Assembly: GCA_035652535.1 (NCBI GenBank)
Contig: DASRDP010000157.1
Span: 1 to 32,686 of the forward strand
Source of the DNA: Chloroflexota bacterium
Lineage (GTDB): Bacteria; Chloroflexota; UBA6077; SHYK01
Reading direction: 5' to 3'
Length of the DNA stretch: 32,686 bases
Of the stretch, positions 1 to 7,108 are shown piece after piece. A program made the position numbers and the translations under genes. The notes under the pieces are model-generated. The model did not search any database, was not told the origin of the DNA, and saw only the letters and a list, made by a program, of their open reading frames with translations. Numbering within the stretch: the first letter of the stretch is position 1; the number at the start of each line of letters is the position of its first letter.

Positions 1-217
1 GATTGAGGATGGCCGCCCGGTGCCGCGCCATCTCCGTCTCGTCGCTGCCCGGCTCCGGCTCTTCAATCGGGCGGTCCGGCACCTTGAGGAGGTCGATTTC
101 CGCGCGCTCTTCCTCGCGCGCGCCCTCCGCGATGCACTCCGCAAGGCGCTCGATGACGCCGAATCGACTGTAGTAGACGATGAGAATGCGAATTGTTTTG
201 CTCGGCTCGAACACCAT
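1..217 (-). CDS. WrbA-like flavodoxin / NAD(P)H:quinone oxidoreductase, N-terminal part (runs off left edge)
   Basis: Only the first 72 codons lie in the window, read leftwards from ATG at 217-215. Residues 10-22 (IRILIVYYSRFGV) form the first beta strand and FMN phosphate-binding loop of a flavodoxin fold. They are followed by an amphipathic helix (IERLAECIAEGAREE) and a second strand (IDLLKVPD), which is the order at the start of WrbA-type NAD(P)H:quinone oxidoreductases. Proteins of that family bind FMN and reduce quinones by two electrons in the cytoplasm. An AAGG/GGGTGG purine-rich stretch lies about 10 bases before the ATG. The gene is downstream of, and on the same strand as, the solute-binding protein gene, with a gap of about 100 bases, so co-transcription is possible. 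Other flavodoxin-fold reductases cannot be excluded from this fragment. Confidence 0.72.
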   Translation of the reverse strand, partial: MVFEPSKTIRILIVYYSRFGVIERLAECIAEGAREEERAEIDLLKVPDRPIEEPEPGSDETEMARHRAAILN

Positions 218-318
218 GACGATTCACCACCCTTGAAAGGAATCTCGTCCCTGGGATGCTCGTACTCATCCGCGCCCGAGACTGTATTCCTCGACGCCGC
301 TCGGCTCGATGGGGGGCT

Positions 319-2052
319 TTATGAGCGCCATTTCCACTCGTGAATGTGCAGGAACGTGCCACTGGTGCTCGGCGTCTGGCGAGCCACCGGCCCGACCAAC
401 GCGCCAACGAGCGCGTTGGTCTCCGCGTTGTACATCAGCGGGATCACTGGCACCTCTTCGCTGATGATCTTGTCCATCTCCGCGACGTGTTTGATCCGCT
501 CGTCGCGGTCCAATGTGGTGCTATACGCATCGAACGCGGCGTCGTACGCCCGACTACTCCAACCGCCCCGGTTGTTCCCGCGCCAGCGGTTTTCGGGCCG
601 GGGGATCTGCTCGCTGGTGTAATTCACGTGCTGGTAGCCACCGCCCCGGATCTGAAGACCGGGCAGAAGCGCGCGTGTTTGTGGATCGCGGATCTGCGCA
701 GCGGGCACGACCCGCTGGCTGGCGTCGAATCCGGATTTCCGAAGGCTGTCCACGTAGTTGCTCGCCTCGCTTTCGTTCTTCGTGCCTGCGGAGGTCGCCA
801 CGCTAAAGCGAACGTTCTCGCCATCGCGCCCGACGAAGAAGCCGTCGGCGCCCCTGGCGTAGCCGGCTTGTTCCATAAGCTGCTGCACGGCGCGAGGGTC
901 GAAATCGTGCTTGCGAATCACCTTCTCGATCTCGGAATAGTACGCCTCACGCGGCGAGGTCAGCGTCTGTGTCGGTAGGCTCTTGCCGGCGGCGAGCACT
1001 TCCACAGCGCTGGTCACGTCCAATCCGAACGCGATGGCGCTCCGAACTTGGACGTCCAGCAGTGCAGGCGTCTCCACCACATCCGGCCGCAGCTGAACCA
1101 CGGCGGCGCGAAGCGAGACGGGCGAGTAGAGCACTGTGCCACCGCCGCGCTCGGGGAGCTGCTGCTCGAGCGTCTGACCGTCCGTGACCGATAGGATGAA
1201 GTCACTGATGAAGTGGATTTCGCCGGAAAGGAGATTCGCGACGGCGGTCTGGGGGTCCGGAATGATGCGAAGCTCGATACGGTCGATTTTGGGTCGTCCG
1301 AATACGTAACCGTCGAACGCGCCTGCGCTGATGGATGAGCCGGGCTCGATCGATTCGACGCGATATGGGCCGAGCCCGACATATTCCGAGGTCCAAAACG
1401 GCATCGCAATGAACGCTTCCGGGTCGAGATTTGCGAACGGCTCCTGAAGGACGTGCTCGGGCAATGCCTGAAACCCCACGGTCGTGCCGTCCGTGAGCGC
1501 CGCTGCCTCGGGGTATGGCTCCCGCCACCGAATGACGACGGTCCGCGGGTCAGGGGCGCGCACCTCCTCCATCAGACCGATCGGAGGCGTCGTGGCTGCG
1601 CCGAGCTGGGGCGATGCGTAGACGCGCCAAGCGAAGACAAAGTCGTCCGCGGAGAGCGGCGTTCCATCGTGCCACGTCAGATTGGGCTTGAGATGATAGC
1701 TCGTCTCCATGCGCCCATCCGGGAACACCTTCCAGGTCTCGGTGTTGAGGGCGGGCAGGGCCTCCGCGAGCATTGGCTGCGTGACTCCCTTCTCGTCCTC
1801 GTAGTCCAACATGGCGTTGAAGAGGAATAGCGGCGGATCCAGGGCCCCCGAGAAATCGACAAGGTGTTTGGCCGCCAAGCTTGGAAGCTCGCCGCGCAGC
1901 GCAATCACCAGAGTTCGCTGCGGCTCAGACTGTTCCGCCTGGCCCCCGCCCGCGGGCTGCCGACCGGCGGAACCTGGACCCGAGGCGGTGCATGCGAGGA
2001 GCGGGAGGAGCACCAACAGTACCGCGGGAGTGGCGAAAGCGTTTGGTTTCAT
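319..2052 (-). CDS. ABC transporter substrate-binding lipoprotein, family 5 (oligopeptide/dipeptide type)
   Basis: A 577-residue extracytoplasmic solute-binding protein of the DppA/OppA family (SBP_bac_5). The ATG at 2052 is chosen because GGAG lies nine bases upstream; an in-frame TTG at 2067 overlaps that site. The N-terminus is a lipoprotein signal with lipobox LLAC ending at Cys21, followed by a Gly/Gln-rich linker. Family features are the early LVIALRGELPSL strand, the segment YHLKPNLTWHDGTPLSADDF, and the late region with DRDERIKHVAEMDKIISEEVPVIPLMY. Family members capture peptides, nickel or other small solutes and deliver them to an inner-membrane ABC permease. No permease or ATPase of that system is in the window, so this is an orphan binding protein and the substrate is unknown. 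Confidence 0.88.
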   Translation of the reverse strand: MKPNAFATPAVLLVLLPLLACTASGPGSAGRQPAGGGQAEQSEPQRTLVIALRGELPSLAAKHLVDFSGALDPPLFLFNAMLDYEDEKGVTQPMLAEALPALNTETWKVFPDGRMETSYHLKPNLTWHDGTPLSADDFVFAWRVYASPQLGAATTPPIGLMEEVRAPDPRTVVIRWREPYPEAAALTDGTTVGFQALPEHVLQEPFANLDPEAFIAMPFWTSEYVGLGPYRVESIEPGSSISAGAFDGYVFGRPKIDRIELRIIPDPQTAVANLLSGEIHFISDFILSVTDGQTLEQQLPERGGGTVLYSPVSLRAAVVQLRPDVVETPALLDVQVRSAIAFGLDVTSAVEVLAAGKSLPTQTLTSPREAYYSEIEKVIRKHDFDPRAVQQLMEQAGYARGADGFFVGRDGENVRFSVATSAGTKNESEASNYVDSLRKSGFDASQRVVPAAQIRDPQTRALLPGLQIRGGGYQHVNYTSEQIPRPENRWRGNNRGGWSSRAYDAAFDAYSTTLDRDERIKHVAEMDKIISEEVPVIPLMYNAETNALVGALVGPVARQTPSTSGTFLHIHEWKWRS

Positions 2053-2125
2053 GACGGGCAACTCCAATCAAGGAACTGCTGCGATGGCCACCAGGGATCA
2101 CACTCGTCCCCACTAGCATAGGTCT

Positions 2126-2146
2126 CGCTGGCGAATCATGCCAGCG
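2126..2146. promoter_or_regulatory. 7-bp inverted repeat between divergent genes (candidate operator)
   Basis: CGCTGGC (2126-2132) and GCCAGCG (2140-2146) are perfect inverted copies separated by seven bases, centred in the intergenic region between the divergently transcribed solute-binding protein and universal stress protein genes. A weak minus-strand promoter can be drawn around it (CTGGCA at 2144-2139, 18-base spacer, TATGCT at 2120-2115), so the repeat would sit over the minus35/spacer of the solute-binding protein promoter. It could bind a dimeric regulator or form a hairpin. Confidence 0.35.
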
Positions 2147-2159
2147 CTTGATCGAGCGA

Positions 2160-2188
2160 TTGACGGTGTCGGGGGCACTGCATAGACT
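2160..2188 (+). promoter_or_regulatory. Sigma70-type promoter for the universal stress protein gene
   Basis: TTGACG (2160-2165), a 17-base spacer and TAGACT (2183-2188) match the housekeeping promoter pattern at five of six and four of six positions. The predicted transcript would start near 2195 and have a GC-rich leader of about 100 bases before the ATG at 2299. The leader repeats the sequence GTGGCCGGC at about 2239 and 2272. This is the best-matching promoter I found in the window. Confidence 0.45.
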
Positions 2189-2298
2189 GCCGAACATCGT
2201 GATCCATGAAGCGCTGGGGCAAGTGTCGCGGGGCTCTGTGGCCGGCGGGTGCCCGGACGCTCCGGCGCACAAGTGGCCGGCCATGCCGGGAGGAATGA

Positions 2299-3120
2299 AT
2301 GATCCAGAAGGTGCTCGCCCCATCGGACGGCTCGGAAGAGAGCGAAAAGGCGCTGCCGCTAGCGGAGCAGATCGCCCGAGCGAACGACGCCGAGCTGGTG
2401 CTGGTTTGCGTCATTGACAACCCCGGGTTTCCCGCCCGTCCCGGCGCGACCGACGAGGCGATCGAGAAAGAAGCCGCGGCCCATATGGCCGAGACCGAGG
2501 CGCGGATTCGCGCCGGGGGGACCCGCGTGCGCGCCATTCTGGAGCGCGGGCCCGCCGCGGCGATGCTCCTGGACCGCGAGGCCGCGGAAGCGCCAGACTT
2601 GGTCGTCATGGCCACGCACGGCCGCTCCGGGCTCGCACGCTTCGCCCTTGGGAGCGTGACGGACCGAATGGTCCGCGAGGGATCCGCGCCGGTCCTCATC
2701 GTCCGCCGCTCGACACCCGCGTCGACGAGACTGGAGAACGCCCTCGTCATGCTCGATGGCTCGGGATTCGGGGAGGGGGCGCTCGCCCTCGCGCGCAGCC
2801 TGGCGGGGGCGCCGCTTCGAGCCGTGACGTTGTTTCGAGCGGTCGCCGACCCGCGCGACCGGAGCGCCGCGCAGACGTATCTCGACGGCGCGGCTGGGAG
2901 TCTCAAGGGTAGCGGCGTGGAGACGAGGACGGCGATCGACGTCGGAGACCCGCGATTCGTGACAGAGCGGGCGGCCAAGGGGCATGATCTGGTGATCCTC
3001 GCAACCCACGGCCGCGGCGGCTTCGACCGCTGGCGGCACGGCAGCGTCGCCGATTACATCGTCCGCCAGCTCGAGCAGCCCGTCCTGCTGGTCCGCGCGC
3101 GGGACGATCGCGTCAGCTAG
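2299..3120 (+). CDS. Universal stress protein with two tandem UspA domains
   Basis: A 273-residue cytoplasmic protein made of two Usp domains, about residues 1-140 and 146-268. Each ends with the nucleotide-binding pattern: MATHGRSGLARFALGS in the first and LATHGRGGFDRWRHGS in the second. Both are followed by a hydrophobic strand (PVLIVR, PVLLVR). The usual first glycine of the G-2X-G-9X-G(S/T) motif is alanine in both copies, a substitution that is common in this family and need not abolish ATP binding. The start at ATG 2299 has GGGAGGA four bases upstream. Tandem Usp proteins are stress-induced and often bind ATP; the specific role is unknown. The methyltransferase gene follows after 43 bases on the same strand. 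Confidence 0.92.
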   Translation: MIQKVLAPSDGSEESEKALPLAEQIARANDAELVLVCVIDNPGFPARPGATDEAIEKEAAAHMAETEARIRAGGTRVRAILERGPAAAMLLDREAAEAPDLVVMATHGRSGLARFALGSVTDRMVREGSAPVLIVRRSTPASTRLENALVMLDGSGFGEGALALARSLAGAPLRAVTLFRAVADPRDRSAAQTYLDGAAGSLKGSGVETRTAIDVGDPRFVTERAAKGHDLVILATHGRGGFDRWRHGSVADYIVRQLEQPVLLVRARDDRVS

Positions 3121-3163
3121 CGACGGCGTACGCGCAAACAACACCTGGAGGCCAGCGCTGCAG

Positions 3164-4486
3164 ATGGCAGACGTGTCTCGCGGGATCCCTCTCGCCAATC
3201 GATTGGAGCTGCTCCTGGACCGGCTCGGCGTCCAGGCGGCGCACTTCTGCGCCCGCGCGCCGCAGGATCTGCAGGGGCTGATCCACTCGGCTCCGCAGCG
3301 CATCGCCTCCCTCACCCTCGTCGGGGCCAACGCCCGACCTGAGGCGCTCGCGACGGTCGGCCGCGGGCTCCACTGGATCACTGGCGATGGGGGATCCATC
3401 GGCGCGGTCATGGCGCCGCGCCTCGCGTCGGCAAACGTCGGCGAGGTCACCGTGCTTCGGGGATACGACGAGTACCAGTGGAGCGACACCATCGCCGATC
3501 GGGCGGACGAGGTCTTCGCGGCCATTGCCGCGTTCTGGGAGCGGGTGAGCGGCACGCCCGCGCCGCGGGCCATCACGAGGGACGAGGAAGGGGATGTCGC
3601 GGAGCTGTCCTACACCGCCCGAGGGAGCGGCCCGCCCGTGGTCCTGCTCCCGCTGGGTCTCGCCGCGCACCAGTGGGACGCGCTACTCGCCCGGCTGCAC
3701 GGGGGATTTTGCACGGTCGTGCTGGGTGGCGCGCACCTTTCGCCGGTCAAGATGTTGGAGGCGCGCGGCGCCAGCGACTACGGCCGCGTCGCGCTCGGCA
3801 TTCTCGATCTCGCCGGGCCGCGCGCTGGCGAATCGCTCATCGAGGTCGGGTGCGGCTCGGGCGCGCTCCTCCGTCGGATCGCCCGTGGCTATGCGCTCGG
3901 CCGGACCGTTGGGCTGGACGTCAATCGCTACCTGCTCCACGAGGCGGAGGCGCTGGTCCATCGGGACGGCCTCGCCGAGCGCATCGCGCTCCGTGAGGGC
4001 TCGGCGGAGGCCATCCCCTTCCCCGACGCGCGCTTCGACGTGGTCTTCACCAGCACCGTGATGGAAGAAGTCGACGCCGATCGGATGATGGCGGAGCTGG
4101 CGCGCATCGCGAAGCCAGGCGGCCGCGTCGCGGTCGTCGTGCGCGCGGTGGACCGGGGCTCCTGGACGAACGCCGATCTGCCCGAACCGCTGCGCACGAG
4201 GATCGAGAGCTCGGGCGGGGGAGGCATGGACGAGCGCGGCTGCGCCGACGCGAGCCTCTATCGCCGGATGTACGAGGTGGGCCTCACAGATGTCCAGGGA
4301 GGGCCCGCGTGGGCCTGGACGCGGCCGGGCGACGGCTGGTGGGAGCAGATCGACGCGCAGATTCGCTCGCGCCTCGACGCGGAGGCCGCGGAGGCGTGGA
4401 CGAAATCGATCGCGTCGAGCGTGGCCCGCGGCTTCCCGGTCTGGGTGGCCCGCCCGTTCCACTGCGCCGTCGGAACGAAGGGGTGA
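3164..4486 (+). CDS. SAM-dependent methyltransferase fused to degenerate alpha/beta-hydrolase-like segments
   Basis: A 440-residue protein with three parts. Residues 14-126 resemble the C-terminal two thirds of an alpha/beta hydrolase: LLDRLGVQAAHF and RIASLTLV flank the place of the nucleophile elbow, and YDEYQWSDTIADRADEV resembles the last strand and helix. The elbow reads CARAPQD and has no G-x-S-x-G serine. Residues 148-180 look like the first strands of such a hydrolase (GSGPPVVLLPLGLAAHQWD), with PLG in place of the usual HG. From about residue 200 there is a class I methyltransferase domain (type 11, UbiE-like): LIEVGCGSG at 225-233, VGLD at 249-252, AIPFPDARFDVV and a post-motif at AKPGGRVAVVV. 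The substrate is unknown. GGAGG lies 12 bases before the ATG. The hydrolase parts appear catalytically dead; this is inference from motifs. Confidence 0.82.
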   Translation: MADVSRGIPLANRLELLLDRLGVQAAHFCARAPQDLQGLIHSAPQRIASLTLVGANARPEALATVGRGLHWITGDGGSIGAVMAPRLASANVGEVTVLRGYDEYQWSDTIADRADEVFAAIAAFWERVSGTPAPRAITRDEEGDVAELSYTARGSGPPVVLLPLGLAAHQWDALLARLHGGFCTVVLGGAHLSPVKMLEARGASDYGRVALGILDLAGPRAGESLIEVGCGSGALLRRIARGYALGRTVGLDVNRYLLHEAEALVHRDGLAERIALREGSAEAIPFPDARFDVVFTSTVMEEVDADRMMAELARIAKPGGRVAVVVRAVDRGSWTNADLPEPLRTRIESSGGGGMDERGCADASLYRRMYEVGLTDVQGGPAWAWTRPGDGWWEQIDAQIRSRLDAEAAEAWTKSIASSVARGFPVWVARPFHCAVGTKG

Positions 4487-4509
4487 GCGTTCAGCTGCCC
4501 CCACCCCCA

Positions 4510-4594
4510 CCCTCCCCCGCTTCGACGGGGGAGGGAGCTCACGAATGCGCCTCGCCCCTCGCCGGGGGAGAGGCCGGGCGCGCCGTCAGGCGCG
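4510..4594. repeat. Three consecutive palindromes, REP-like intergenic element / bidirectional terminator
   Basis: Three hairpins follow one another between convergent genes. The first is a perfect 10-bp stem (4510-4519 with 4526-4535, loop CTTCGA). The second pairs GCCTC and CCCC (4549-4558) with GGGG and GAGGC (4564-4574) across a small internal loop. The third is a perfect 6-bp stem (4579-4584 with 4589-4594, loop GTCA). GC-rich strings of this kind are typical of dispersed intergenic palindromes. They could end transcription from both sides, though there is no T-tract. The third hairpin contains the stop codon of the minus-strand gene. Confidence 0.6.
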
Positions 4595-6895
4595 GCCGGG
4601 TGAGGGGGCCGACGCGCTGTTTCCCCGCGCATCCTCCAGGGCGCGATACACGCGCTCCGGCGTGATGGGCAGCTCGCGAATGCGCACGCCGACGGCGTCG
4701 CGCACGGCGTTGGCGATTGCCGCGGCGACGGCGCTGTTGTTTGTCTCGCCCACGGACTTCGCGCCGAACGGCCCGGGGCCCGCCTCGGGCGGAAGCAGCA
4801 CGGTGCGGAGGCGCGGAATGTCCATCTGCGTGGGGAGCTTGTAGTCCGCAAGGCTCCCCGCGACGATCCTGCCGCCGTCGACCAACAGCTCCTCCATCAT
4901 GGCGTTACCAAAGCCGTAGACGAATCCGCCATCGAGCTGGCCCTGGTATGCGATGGGATTGATCACCGTGCCCGGATCGATGGCCAGCACCGCCTCGATC
5001 GGCTGCACGGCGCCCGTCGCCGGGTCGACCTCCACCTCGATGACGTACCCGTAGAAGCTCACGCCATCCGGCCGATCCTCGCGGTTGACGGCGCTGTCGA
5101 ACTCACCCTTCGCCTCAACCGCGCCTCCGCGCAAAATTTGCTCTGCCACCGACTCGAACGGCGCCGACTCGCCCCCGTCGGCGACGAAACGCCCACCCTC
5201 GATCCGCACCTGGCCGGCCGGCCAGCCCATCACCTCGGCCGCCAGCTCCTCCAATTTGCTCTTCAGCAGCGTAGCGCTCCCGATGGTCGCCTGCCCCACG
5301 ATGTGCGTGACGCGGCTCGACCCGGCGCCGGCGTCGGGCGGCGCTTCCGCGGTGTTGCCGTACCGGACGACGACGCGCTCGGGCTCGACGTTGAGCACCG
5401 CGGCCGCCACGCGCCGGACGACGGTGGCTGAGCCGCTGCCCTGGTCTGGCGTTCCGTAGAGGGCTTCGACCTTGCCGCCCGGAATGAGGCGCAGCAGGAT
5501 CTCGGTCTTCCCCTGGCCGATCCCGTGGTGGCGAATGACGACGCCGCGTCCCCGATTCGGCGGCAGCGGGACCTTCCCCCAGCCCGTCTCCCTGCGCAGC
5601 AGCTCGAGTAGCTCCTCGCCCCGCGAGTGGTGGACCGGGTGCCCCGCCGTACTGATGTCCCCGGAGCGGATCACGTTCATCACTCGAAACTCGAGCGGAT
5701 CGATCCCCATCTCCCGCGCGATGTGGTCGATGTGCTCCTCGCCCGCCAAGTCCGCGATCGTCGCACCGGGCGCGCGCATATGACCGGAGGGCGTCGTGTT
5801 GGTGTATACGGTGAAGGTCTTGAGGTCCGTGTGCGCCACGCTGTATGTGTCGAGCGGATCGAACGCGGCGGCGATGTTCGGGCCGGGCATCGGCTTGGCA
5901 CCGCCGTAGGCCCCGCCGTTGAAGTAGGCGCGCTGCTGATGCGCGAGGAGCCGCCCGTCGCGCGTCACGCCCGTGCGGAGATAGATCCGTGCGTCGTGCC
6001 GCGGGCTAGTGTTGGTCAGCTCGTCGGCGTACGTCATCACGGACTTGATCGGACGTCCGGTGGCCTGTGCGAGAAAGAAACACGGAAACTCCTCGATGGT
6101 GTGACCCTTACCGCCGAAGTCGCCCCCGATGAACATCGAGTCGACGACGATCCGCTCTTCCGGGGTCCCCGTCGCGATGGAAAGCTGATGGCGAAGGGAG
6201 AACGGAGCCTTATTGGTGGACCGAACGTGCACAGTTCCGTCGCGCTCGACCCACACGACGCAGGCGTGGGGCTCGATGTAGCCTTGATGCTGCCGCGGAC
6301 CCACGTAGACGTCCTCGAAGATTCGATCCGCTCGCTCGAAGACGCGCTCGATCTCTCCTTCGCCCTTGTGCGCCTCGAGATAGCCCTGCAGGTTGGGGTG
6401 GGGCCGCGGGGGACGCTCGCCGCCGAGGTAGTAGTAGCCTTCCGGGTTCGGGTGGAGGATCGGAGCGCCGTCCCGGAGGGCCTCCTCCGGATCGAACACC
6501 GCCGGCAGCTCCTCGTACTCGACGTGGATGAGACGCACGGCTTCCTCGGCCGCCTCACGCGTCTCCGCCGCGACCGCGGCGATGCGCTCGCCGATGTACA
6601 GCACGCGGTCGTACGCCAGGACCGGCCAGTCGTAGAGAAAGCGCCCGAAGCGCCGCGGGCCGACGTCGCGGCCGGTAATGACGGCGTGGACGCCCGGAAC
6701 CTTCTTCGCGGCCTCGGTCTCGACGTGCAGGATCCGCGCGTGCGGGTATGCGCTCGTCGCGAATTTTGCCCACAGGGTGCCCGGGAGCTGCAGATCCCCC
6801 GTGTATTGGGCGCGACCGCTCACCTTTAGCGGTCCCTCGATCCGGTACTCGGGCTCGCGCAGAACCTCGTCGATCTCAGGGGTAACATGGAACAT
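4586..6895 (-). CDS. Xanthine dehydrogenase family, molybdopterin-binding (large) subunit
   Basis: A 769-residue molybdenum hydroxylase catalytic subunit (aldehyde oxidase / xanthine dehydrogenase / CoxL superfamily). The N-terminal a/b-hammerhead domain covers about residues 18-130 (KVSGRAQYTGDLQLPG). Molybdopterin-binding motifs follow: IGGDFGGKG with GGDFGGK at 257-263, then SGHMRAPG near 370, and the C-terminal FGAKSVGE, where Glu717 corresponds to the catalytic base. The CO dehydrogenase active-site loop with Cys is not visible, so CO oxidation is unlikely; an aromatic aldehyde, purine or N-heterocycle is more likely. The ATG at 6895 has GGAG ten bases upstream. The FAD and 2Fe-2S subunits normally encoded beside it are absent on both sides, so it is an orphan. 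The last residues (SAPSPGRA) are encoded within the palindromic repeat. Confidence 0.9.
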   Translation of the reverse strand: MFHVTPEIDEVLREPEYRIEGPLKVSGRAQYTGDLQLPGTLWAKFATSAYPHARILHVETEAAKKVPGVHAVITGRDVGPRRFGRFLYDWPVLAYDRVLYIGERIAAVAAETREAAEEAVRLIHVEYEELPAVFDPEEALRDGAPILHPNPEGYYYLGGERPPRPHPNLQGYLEAHKGEGEIERVFERADRIFEDVYVGPRQHQGYIEPHACVVWVERDGTVHVRSTNKAPFSLRHQLSIATGTPEERIVVDSMFIGGDFGGKGHTIEEFPCFFLAQATGRPIKSVMTYADELTNTSPRHDARIYLRTGVTRDGRLLAHQQRAYFNGGAYGGAKPMPGPNIAAAFDPLDTYSVAHTDLKTFTVYTNTTPSGHMRAPGATIADLAGEEHIDHIAREMGIDPLEFRVMNVIRSGDISTAGHPVHHSRGEELLELLRRETGWGKVPLPPNRGRGVVIRHHGIGQGKTEILLRLIPGGKVEALYGTPDQGSGSATVVRRVAAAVLNVEPERVVVRYGNTAEAPPDAGAGSSRVTHIVGQATIGSATLLKSKLEELAAEVMGWPAGQVRIEGGRFVADGGESAPFESVAEQILRGGAVEAKGEFDSAVNREDRPDGVSFYGYVIEVEVDPATGAVQPIEAVLAIDPGTVINPIAYQGQLDGGFVYGFGNAMMEELLVDGGRIVAGSLADYKLPTQMDIPRLRTVLLPPEAGPGPFGAKSVGETNNSAVAAAIANAVRDAVGVRIRELPITPERVYRALEDARGNSASAPSPGRA

Positions 6896-6994
6896 CGATC
6901 GTTCTCCGGCGCACGCTCTCGTCGCGATTGTATCCGGAGCTCGGCCGACCGGAGCACGGCAGTATACTTAGGAAACTGGGCGATGGATCCCGCC

Positions 6995-7012
6995 CGGATA
7001 CCCGCGTATCCG
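6995..7012. promoter_or_regulatory. 7-bp inverted repeat in divergent intergenic region (candidate operator)
   Basis: CGGATAC (6995-7001) and GTATCCG (7006-7012) are perfect inverted copies with a four-base centre. They lie in the 213-base region between the divergent molybdenum hydroxylase and CPA2 antiporter genes. A TATACT hexamer, nearly self-complementary with its flank (AGTATACT, 6961-6968), sits 27 bases to the left and could serve as a minus10 element on either strand, but I find no convincing minus35 partner. Confidence 0.3.
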
Positions 7013-7032
7013 AATCGCCAACCGGCTGATGG

Positions 7033-7066
7033 CTCCTGGTAGCACCAAACACTGGCGCGCCAGGAG
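7033..7066 (+). promoter_or_regulatory. Structured leader ahead of the antiporter pair
   Basis: CTCCTGG (7033-7039) can pair with CCAGGAG (7060-7066), and within the same span CTGGCGCGCCAG (7052-7063) is a perfect 12-base palindrome, so two mutually exclusive hairpins are possible. GCGCCAGG recurs at 7077-7084. The element ends 43 bases before the GTG start of the CPA2 antiporter. Alternative pairing upstream of an ion transporter fits an attenuator or ion-sensing leader, but no known riboswitch class is recognised. Confidence 0.3.
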
Positions 7067-7108
7067 TCTCTTTGTGCGCCAGGCTTGCCGATATATGGGG
7101 AGGATAGT

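Noticed and set aside
3121-3163. Missing N-terminal part of the hydrolase-like region encoded just upstream of the methyltransferase gene
   Set aside because: Only 43 bases separate it from the stress protein stop codon, so there is no room and no sign of a simple frameshift.
5627-6829. A 400-codon open frame on the plus strand inside the molybdenum hydroxylase gene
   Set aside because: Antisense of a complete 769-residue enzyme with cofactor motifs; translation has no recognisable domain.
6961-6968. AGTATACT as a firm bidirectional promoter between the hydroxylase and antiporter genes
   Set aside because: No minus35-like hexamer lies at a workable distance on either strand, so I keep it only as a remark.
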